A stretch of 64,000 bases of DNA from Actinernus sp. WN-2022 (lineage: Eukaryota > Cnidaria > Anthozoa > Actiniaria > Actinernidae). How positions within the stretch are numbered: the stretch's first letter is position 1; each line of letters starts with the position of its first letter. Positions 57,291 to 64,000 of the stretch are shown in pieces. The position numbers and the translations under genes were made by a program. Where the stretch lies: assembly GCA_030867875.1 (NCBI GenBank), contig JAOWCC010000936.1, forward strand, positions 81,005,032 through 81,069,031, given 5' to 3'. A model generated the notes under the pieces. It saw only the letters and a list, made by a program, of their open reading frames with translations, was not told the DNA's origin and searched no databases.

Positions 57291-57560
57291 ATGGGGTTTA
57301 AATGGTTCCATCTTGTGGGAGGAAATTATTCCATGGGCCAAATTAGAATTTTTTGGGCAAAATCAATCCAAGTGCATTTGACTCTTTATAGAGCCGAATT
57401 GATAGGTAGGGCCAAATTGGAAATTCTTGGAGCCAAATTGGATACTCATGGGGACAAATTAGTTGCTATAAGGGCTGATTTGGCCTCATTTTTCAAAATG
57501 GCTCCTTTAGGGGCCGAAACAGCCCATGTGACTTTGGGGCTGATTTGGCTTTTGGGGTCA
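57291..57560. repeat. Right subterminal repeat region of the CACTA-like element
   Basis: Repeated words gggccaaatt, ggggctgatttggc, gagccaaattgg and ggggccgaaacagccc mirror those at the left end. The order and spacing differ between the two ends, as usual for CACTA subtermini. Confidence 0.7.
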
Positions 57561-57734
57561 AAACAGCTCTTTTCAATTTACAGTGTACGGGCCCCGGCAT
57601 GTGCTTCAGAATTTTCAATTGGGAGGAGGCATTGATAAATTGAATATACATAAGTTTCAATCTGTTGTTCCATTATTTGAAAAAAATACATTTTCTGAAT
57701 TCGAAGCACATTTTCTATTATATTTTCTTATTAC

Positions 57735-57871
57735 CATCGTCGACATCGACCTGGTCGCCCCAGTATTCGTCAAATCTTTGCAAAAACACCCCATGTGATA
57801 CGCCAAACGCTTGGCTTGCTTGGGACAAAAACTCACTTATAGTGAAATTTCTATCCACAACCACAACTTTC
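57735..57871 (-). CDS. Isolated exon with a ubiquitin/PB1-like fold pattern
   Basis: On the minus strand an acceptor (catag|G at 57871) and a donor (GATG|GTAATAAG at 57735) bound an open exon. It translates KVVVVDRNFTISEFLSQASQ … VFLQRFDEYWGDQVDVDDG. The pattern (β-strand, Ser/Thr-led helix, then a Q-x-F/Y-D acidic loop) resembles PB1-like N-terminal domains. I recall such domains heading uncharacterised transposon-derived proteins in fish and cnidarians. It lies outside the CACTA-like right end by 150 bp but on the strand of the leftward gene. It could be that gene's lost first exon, a piece of an older related element, or a host exon. Confidence 0.45.
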
Positions 57872-57924
57872 CTATGATCATTGTAATGGGCGGGCTTGGA
57901 ATAGAGACATAAGTTTGAATATGT

Positions 57925-60900
57925 ATGATCATTGAATATTTATAAACTAATCACGACATGAATAATTCATGTCGAAAACAAATTGCTACGGAAATTGAGA
58001 GCAAGAAATTGGGAAAATACAGTCTTTAAGCATTAAAAAAAATTTATGCGCCAACATGGCTGCCCATGCCCGTTCGCCGCTCCGTTTATTCATCGGGATT
58101 TTGTTACTAGGGTTGAGTTTTGAACCCAACCGAAATCAGTTTTCGGTACTTAAAGTAACTAAGCTTACTGGAGTATCCTACTCGCCAATCTTCGTTAATG
58201 TTTGGAGGAGTTCTAATCCATTTCATTACTTGGACATTCAACCACAATTCAAGCGTATCGCCGCTTCACGTAATTTCAAGATCACTCGTCCAGTCTGTAA
58301 GACTGTCAAGCATGGAACTCTCACACTGGTTTTACCTAATAAACCCTTCTGGGTGGATCTCACTATTGATATGGATATTCAACGTAATCCAGGTCCTCCT
58401 GAAGCTGAAAACCGAGTCTGTGATCAAGTTTCTGGCTCACCTCGTTATGCAAGCTTTCCCGCCAACTCAAAAATTACCTATTCAAAACAACAACTGCTAA
58501 ACGTCAGATCATCCAAGTTTACTGTGCCGCGGGACCTCTTCTTTCTGCTTAAAGACAACCAAATACTCAAGACTCGTCGTATGCGTGCTGGTAAATCGCT
58601 GAGAGACAAATCTGGAATTATACCTTCCCTAAATAGATCGCGAAGAGCTGATGAATTGACAAGGAACTCATTTGCATCTAGAAAGCGCTGCATTGATTTT
58701 GGCAATCTCATTAACATAAGCTGTCAATCCGTACTGTCCAACGACTCATCTAAACCATCTACCGTGCATCAAAGAAAACCCTTACGGTTATGCTTACTTA
58801 ATTCACGCTCTCTCAAGAATAAATCTGCTGAACTGTTAGACTATATCTGTGACCGCAAACCGGATATTACTGCTATAACCGAGACCTGGTTCTCTGAAGA
58901 CGACTCCGCCGCTCGGATTGACTGCACTCCAGAAGGCTACTGTTTACTCGACCACCCAAGATCTGATCGTAAAGGAGGTGGAACTGCTATTCTTTACAGG
59001 GATAGTATTTTGGTGAAAAAAGTCAGTGCTGCCGTACTGCGCTCTTTTGAATACTCAGAATGGGATGTTATTAACAAGTCATTTCACTCTAAATTAAGCA
59101 TAATCTATAGACCACCTTACTCAAGCACCCATCCAACTGGATTTGGTTCGTTTATCGATGAGTTTACGGAATATCTAGAATCGATAATTTTCTGCCAGGA
59201 ACCTATCATTATTGCTGGTGATTTTAATATTCATATGGATATCGCCGCTAATAATGATGCCTTGAAATTTACTGATCTCCTCGAATCGTTTGGGCTTGAA
59301 CAACACGTAAAAGGAGCTACACACATCCATGGCCACACACTTGACTTAATTATAACCCGCTGCAGTGACTCTATCATCTGTGATCCTCCATATGCTGATC
59401 AGCTGTTTTCTGATCATTTCTCTATGATTTGTCACATTAAGGCGCCCAGACCATCGAACTCGCTACAATCTATTACATTTAGAAAGCTGAAGTCTGTTGA
59501 CATTGAAGCCCTCTCTTCAGACCTGGCCTCATCTGACTTGTGCACTCCAACCGATGATCTAGATAAGCTTGCTGAATGCTACAATTCTACCCTCTCTGCT
59601 CTGCTGGACTTCCATGCACCGATCATAAAGAAGACGCTTGTTGTCCGCCCACGGGTCCCCTGGTACTCCGATGAGATCAAGTCATCAAAGAGACTTAGAC
59701 GCAAAGCAGAGAAGAGATGGAGAAAAACTAATTTGTCAACTGACCTTAACTTGCTGAAGTCTGCTAAAAACCACACCAACTTTCTTATGATTGAAGCTAA
59801 ACGTAAGTTCTACACTGACTTTGTTAACGAAAATTCTTCTGATGTCGGTAGAATGTTCCGTGCTACTAAGCGGCTCCTGTTTGCTGAGAAGAAACTATCA
59901 TTTCCTGACTATAAGGACAATAATGTGCTTGCTAATGACTTAGGAGACTATTTTGTGCAGAAAATTATCAAAATTCGTGATGAACTGGACTGTTCCGAAA
60001 ACACTAATACTGCCCAGGCCGCGGTTTGTGTACCTGCCACGTCGGTGGAATTCACGGGGTTCAACACTATTTCTGAGCAAGGAATACTTAATCTTATCAC
60101 AACAGCAAGTAAGAAGTCATGTACACTTGACCCAATGCCGACCTTACTCTTACTCCAGTGTAAAGATGTCATTTTACCGGTGATTAGCTCCATGATAAAT
60201 ATGTCTCTTGAGTACGGACACTTCCCTGATTTATGGAAAGAAGCACTCGTTTATCCTCACCTGAAGAATACAGACTTAGACACTTGTTTTCCTAATCTGC
60301 GACCAGTTAGTAATCTATCATACGTCTCTAAACTCACAGAGAGAGCTGTATTTAATCAACTGCATGAGCACATGTCACTGAATGGCCTGTATCCACCTCT
60401 TCAATCAGCCTACCGTAAAAACCATAGTACTGAGACTGCGCTGCTGAAAGTCATGAACGACATTCTATTGAATATGAACAAGCAACACTTAACACTATTA
60501 GTTCTCTTAGATTTGAGTGCTGCTTTTGACACGATTGACCACTCCATCTTACTAAATCGACTTCAACTGAATCTTGGAGTCTCTGGTACTGCTCTCTCCT
60601 GGTTTACTGCCTACCTGTCTGGACGATCCCAACGTGTCTCCATTAACAATGCTTCATCTAGGAAATTTGACCTTAACTGTGGCCTCCCTCAAGGTTCCTG
60701 TCTTGGCCCTCTGCTCTTTATCATCTATGCGAGTGATTTATTTCGCATAATTGATAAACACTTACCCCACGCTCATGCATATGCAGATGATACACAACTA
60801 TATCTATCATTTAAACCGAAACCGGATACTAACCAGTACCAGTCAGTGACAGCTATGGAAGAGTGTATCAACGATATCCAGGCTTGGATGCACGAGAACA

Positions 60901-61865
60901 AGCTCAAATTGAACCATGGAAAAACTGAGTTCATGATTATTGGCACACGTCAACAGCTTGACAAAAACTCAATTAGTCATCTCTCTGTTGCCAACTCTGT
61001 TGTTACACCCACCCTCTCTGTCAAGAATCTTGGAGTCTGGATGGACCCAAGGCTGTCTCTAGAGACATACATTAATAAAACGTGTAAATCATCATTTTAT
61101 TATTTACATAACATTAGAAAGATTCGAAAATTTTTAACCATTGAGTCTTGCACTATCCTTGTCCATGCATTTATTTCATGTCGCCTTGACTACTGTAACA
61201 GTTTATGTTATGGTCTTCCTGCTTACCAAATAGCAAAACTTCAAAGAGTTCAAAATGCTGCCGCTAGAATCATATGTAAGGTTTCCCGTTTTGCACATAT
61301 TACTCCGGTTCTCATTAGCTTACACTGGCTTCCAGTCAAAACTAGAATAATCTTTAAGATACTTACTATCACTTTCAAAGCTATCCATGGTATGTGCCCT
61401 TCGTATATTTCTCAATTAATTAAAGTCAGAGGGCGCTCTTTTTATAACACTAGATCTAATAATGAGCTACGGCTGATCGTACCATCCTTTACATCACTGT
61501 CTACTATTGGCGATAGGTCATTTACATCAGCCGCACCTTTTCTATGGAATAAATTACCTGCTAGTATTAGGCAAATCAAATCCTATGACTATTTCAAGAA
61601 GCAGCTCAAGACTTACTTATTCAGAGAAGTCTTTAGCCTTTAGCTACTATTTACAACTAGTTTTATTATGGTTATTATCGACTAAATTTTATCATTACTC
61701 ATAGTAATAGCATTTTATTGGACTGTTATTCTTAATGAATTGGTTAGTTAATTATTAGTTTGTTAGTTTATTTTAAAAGTAGAGACTTTGTAAAAGCGCA
61801 TCTGAACATTTTCCATATGCTAATTTGCGCTATATAAGTGCATTATTATTATTATTATTATTAAT
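57925..61865 (+). mobile_element. Full-length CR1/L2-type LINE
   Basis: The element comprises a short 5' region, one intact ORF (58056-61643), a ~200-bp 3' UTR and a tail, gcgctatataagtgc(att)n, ending near 61865. That 3' pattern is typical of CR1/L2/Rex-type LINEs. The exact 5' limit is not fixed. No clean target duplication was identified. Confidence 0.8.
58056..61643 (+). CDS. LINE ORF: endonuclease and reverse transcriptase, with 2A-like motif
   Basis: The 1195-codon frame is intact. Residues 1-114 form a basic, partly hydrophobic N-terminal region that ends in DIQRNPGP (107-114), a 2A-like motif. An apurinic-type endonuclease covers about 245-470: LLNSRSLKNK, TETWF (catalytic Glu), IIAGDFNIHMD and the SDH motif in LFSDHFSM. 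The reverse transcriptase covers about 690-960: SAAFDTIDHSIL, GLPQGSCLGPLL and AYADDTQLYLS (catalytic AspAsp near 909). The C-terminus shows QRVQNAAARIICK and AAPFLWNKLPASIRQ, as in other CR1/L2 proteins. It would nick target DNA and copy its own RNA. The open frame suggests recent activity. The first ATG is kept because the NPGP motif lies downstream of it. Confidence 0.93.
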   Translation: MAAHARSPLRLFIGILLLGLSFEPNRNQFSVLKVTKLTGVSYSPIFVNVWRSSNPFHYLDIQPQFKRIAASRNFKITRPVCKTVKHGTLTLVLPNKPFWVDLTIDMDIQRNPGPPEAENRVCDQVSGSPRYASFPANSKITYSKQQLLNVRSSKFTVPRDLFFLLKDNQILKTRRMRAGKSLRDKSGIIPSLNRSRRADELTRNSFASRKRCIDFGNLINISCQSVLSNDSSKPSTVHQRKPLRLCLLNSRSLKNKSAELLDYICDRKPDITAITETWFSEDDSAARIDCTPEGYCLLDHPRSDRKGGGTAILYRDSILVKKVSAAVLRSFEYSEWDVINKSFHSKLSIIYRPPYSSTHPTGFGSFIDEFTEYLESIIFCQEPIIIAGDFNIHMDIAANNDALKFTDLLESFGLEQHVKGATHIHGHTLDLIITRCSDSIICDPPYADQLFSDHFSMICHIKAPRPSNSLQSITFRKLKSVDIEALSSDLASSDLCTPTDDLDKLAECYNSTLSALLDFHAPIIKKTLVVRPRVPWYSDEIKSSKRLRRKAEKRWRKTNLSTDLNLLKSAKNHTNFLMIEAKRKFYTDFVNENSSDVGRMFRATKRLLFAEKKLSFPDYKDNNVLANDLGDYFVQKIIKIRDELDCSENTNTAQAAVCVPATSVEFTGFNTISEQGILNLITTASKKSCTLDPMPTLLLLQCKDVILPVISSMINMSLEYGHFPDLWKEALVYPHLKNTDLDTCFPNLRPVSNLSYVSKLTERAVFNQLHEHMSLNGLYPPLQSAYRKNHSTETALLKVMNDILLNMNKQHLTLLVLLDLSAAFDTIDHSILLNRLQLNLGVSGTALSWFTAYLSGRSQRVSINNASSRKFDLNCGLPQGSCLGPLLFIIYASDLFRIIDKHLPHAHAYADDTQLYLSFKPKPDTNQYQSVTAMEECINDIQAWMHENKLKLNHGKTEFMIIGTRQQLDKNSISHLSVANSVVTPTLSVKNLGVWMDPRLSLETYINKTCKSSFYYLHNIRKIRKFLTIESCTILVHAFISCRLDYCNSLCYGLPAYQIAKLQRVQNAAARIICKVSRFAHITPVLISLHWLPVKTRIIFKILTITFKAIHGMCPSYISQLIKVRGRSFYNTRSNNELRLIVPSFTSLSTIGDRSFTSAAPFLWNKLPASIRQIKSYDYFKKQLKTYLFREVFSL

Positions 61866-62095
61866 AAACCAAGCGTTTAAGACTAAAATAGCGATGGGTA
61901 AAAAAAGGGATGATCATCAAAGGATGCAACTTGCATTTCCAGCGACTGTGTCCCTTTCGCCATGTTTGATACACGTTGATGCTCGGGCCCAGTCCCGCTC
62001 TGTCGTGGCTGGCGTTACAATACTTTCCCCGTTCCACCGGAGAAATGCAGCGTTAAATGTGCGTTATTCCACGGCCATGTCCCCGTTAATGCCCT

Positions 62096-62136
62096 GCTAT
62101 GTCCCGGGGGTCAGGGGGCCGGGGTTTCAATTGACT
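62096..62136. repeat. 41-bp inverted-repeat arm, partner at 45244-45284
   Basis: Gctatgtcccgggggtcagg followed by gggccggggtttcaattgact mirrors the left arm. The DNA just inside (ccccgttaatgccct) also faintly resembles the left inner flank (cggggaatg). Confidence 0.7.
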
Positions 62137-62285
62137 TCTCCATAAGTGCATAAGCCAAATGCGCTTATAAATTTCCGGACCGCTTCTCTCGTAAATACGA
62201 ACGCGACCAAATGTCTGTCCTTAACAATATAGTTGTAGTGATAAATTAATTATAAGGCATTTCAGAATAATATAATTACCTTTAC

Positions 62286-62427
62286 AACACGTCCAAATCC
62301 TTTCGAAGCGTCTTTCCGATAATTTGAAAACTTGGACTCTGCCATAAACTCTGTCAATACATCTTCGGAAAAGATTATTCGGACAGCCAACGGAGAGTCT
62401 CAGATGTACACACGATCTACACACCAT
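62286..62427 (-). CDS. Possible first exon on the minus strand (weak)
   Basis: A frame opens with ATG at 62427 (MVCRSCVHLRLSVGCPNNLF …) and ends at a possible donor (TGTAAAG|GTAATT, exon edge about 62286). A TATA-like ttatatag lies roughly 30 bp upstream on the same strand. Five cysteines could suggest a small metal-binding head. With no homology and no confirmed next exon, it may be chance. The exon at 57871-57735 would be the next candidate downstream. Confidence 0.25.
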
Positions 62428-62514
62428 AAAACGATGAATAAATTAGCTTCGACCACTATATAACCCCAATAACTCGTGTTCTGCGCTTGCGCTCATCCAC
62501 GAGTTAAAAATGGC

Positions 62515-63830
62515 CCACGAAATAACATTGACAATTATAGACCCATATCAATTCTCCTGTCATGCATCAGTAAAGTATTTGAAAGAATATTATACGACCA
62601 ACTATACAATTATCTTTCTATATTCAAAATTTATTAATAAACAAGCAATTTGGATTCAGGCGACTGCATTCAACAATGACGGCCTTGTTAAATTCCACTA
62701 ATTCGTGGTTAGGAAACAGGATCGAGGTTTTTTAATATACTGTTATCTTTCTCGACCTCAAAAAAGCATTCGATACTGTCGATCACGGATTGTTACTAGA
62801 AAAACTAAAACTTTATGGAATCAGCTATAGGTCAATTAGTTTATTACAATCTCACTTATCATACATAATGCAGTCATGTTCGGTTCAAAATATTAAATCT
62901 AATGAGAGATTAGTCACATGTGGAGTACCTCATTACAATCCTCGGCCCCCTATTATTTCCCATTTATATCAAATTGCCTAGCGTCACATCGACACCATGT
63001 CTGTTTGCTGATGACAGTATATAATGTAACAATATGTGGCTCAAATATAAGTGATGTTGAATCAAGAGCAAATCGGCGAACTTCAAATTGTTAACATTGG
63101 TTTAAAGCCAATAGATTACACTTGAACGTCGCTAAAACCGAATTCGTGATGATTGGCTCGAGACAACGCTTATCTGATTTAAATGAGATACCCACATTAA
63201 AAATTGGAAATAATTCAATAAAAAGAGTAACTGGCCCAAAGTGAAACAGTTGGAGTTAGTAGATGAAAACCTAAGATGGAAAGAACATATTAATTACATG
63301 ACGAAAAGGGTAGTCTCTGGTCTAGGGGCTCTAAAAAGCTAGGATAAGGCCTTGTGTACTTGTAAAAAATTCCCTTATTCAGACGCACATGCATGGCTTA
63401 TTCAGTGTTGCGAAGTTTGGGATACTCAGTTTGGTAAACTCCTCTCAGATAAACTACAGATTTCGCAAAATTGAGCCACTAGACTCAGGTTACTTTTAGA
63501 TACCCTAGGTTGGGATAAACTAGATGAACGAAGGGCTAAACACAAAGCGGTCACCATGCACAAAATCCGAAATAATTACGCACCAGCTGGCGACCTTACT
63601 GAGTTGTTTACAACAGTTGAAACTCAATCCATTATAATCTAAGAGGGTCTGATACAAAACTTTGCCTCCCACAACCAAGAACTGAATTCATGAAAAAAAA
63701 AGTTTGTCATCAGTACAATCAGTGCAAAAATATGCCGAATGAGCTTCCAGCCAAACTTCTCAAGAAACAAATTGCGACCACAACTCTCCTTAATGACCAA
63801 TATAATTACTTATTCATCTAGTTGTTAACG
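62515..63830 (+). pseudogene. Degenerate LINE reverse-transcriptase copy
   Basis: Frames joined by eye show NIDNYRPISILLSCISKVFE, then FLDLKKAFDTVDHGLLLEKL, then CLFADDS (the catalytic loop) and a LHLNVAKTEFVMIGSRQRL block, and finally HKAVTMHKIRNNYAPAGDLT. Many frameshifts and stops interrupt it. The protein type differs from the intact LINE at 58056. No endonuclease is left at the 5' side. Confidence 0.85.
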
Positions 63831-64000
63831 TTTGTTTAATATAGTTCTATTAGCTGTTACGTATTTAATATAGCAGTATTTTATTAGTACATTTAGCTTT
63901 CTAATACTTATTTTTTTTTTATGATTCTATAATAATTGTAAATAAGAATAATTAATATATTAGCTTAGTAGCCTAGCCATATCGTGATTTAGTAATTAGA
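63831..64000. other. AT-rich 3' flank of the degenerate LINE
   Basis: Short AT-rich stretch, probably LINE 3' UTR, running to the window edge. Nothing else seen. Confidence 0.4.

Larger units (their letters stand above)
45356..57585. mobile_element. 12.2-kb CACTA/EnSpm-like (CMC) DNA transposon
   Basis: The left end starts CACTGTAAATTGAAAAGAGC and continues gctgttt. The right end is its exact reverse complement over 25 bp, ending CAGTG at 57585. TA stands on both sides (45354-45355 and 57586-57587). CACTG/CACTA ends with a 2-3 bp duplication define the CACTA/Mirage/Chapaev group. Both ends carry ~250 bp of short subterminal repeats (ggggccgaaac, ggggctgattt, gccccaaaa), another CACTA trait. 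Inside lie two divergent multi-exon genes, minus at 53299-48653 and plus at 54500-57020, and at least four nested MITEs. I could not find a canonical transposase core (TNP2-type DD.E), so autonomy is uncertain. Confidence 0.8.

Overview
The window is nuclear DNA from an animal, most likely a cnidarian and probably a stony coral or close anthozoan. The reasons are an intron-rich protein O-fucosyltransferase 1 (POFUT1) gene, a single-exon somatomedin-B/adhesion-like 7TM receptor, tRNA-derived SINEs, CR1/L2-type LINEs, Ginger and CACTA-like DNA transposons, and many copies of the palindrome TACATGTA. The species assignment is inference. Most of the window is repeats. Two host genes can be read with confidence.

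Layout. 1-3.6 kb: duplicated non-coding repeats and a LINE 3' remnant. 3.9-6.7 kb: the receptor gene on the minus strand, intact in one exon. 6.7-20.8 kb: no convincing gene, but a SINE, a LINE 3' remnant, a 60-bp minisatellite and a 1-kb AT-rich satellite. 20.9-38.0 kb: POFUT1 on the plus strand, seven exons whose phases join into 411 codons. Its introns hold a PIF/Harbinger-like MITE, a TTAA element with a second element nested in it, a complete 3.23-kb Ginger-type transposon with an intact integrase-like transposase, LINE and SINE pieces, and two large minisatellites, one of them split by a LINE. 38.1-44.3 kb: a 47-bp minisatellite and a cluster of small inverted-repeat elements, including a 90-bp MITE with a 9-bp target duplication nested in a larger one. 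44.8-45.25 kb: an unidentified coding exon on the minus strand.

45.36-57.59 kb: a 12.2-kb element bounded by CACTG...CAGTG inverted repeats and a TA direct repeat. It carries two divergent multi-exon genes and several nested MITEs, and looks like a CACTA/EnSpm (CMC) element that has not been described here before. 57.6-62.1 kb: a possible orphan exon, then an intact LINE with a 1195-codon ORF (endonuclease plus reverse transcriptase) that has a 2A-like NPGP motif near its N-terminus. 62.5-63.8 kb: a heavily mutated second LINE.

How the parts relate. POFUT1 would act in the ER on EGF repeats of Notch-type proteins, and the 7TM receptor at the cell surface. They are not obviously linked. The rest is a stratified record of transposon insertions, many of which can be ordered by nesting. 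Coordinates of splice sites and element ends were read by eye from GT/AG signals, phase continuity, inverted repeats and target duplications. No database search was possible.
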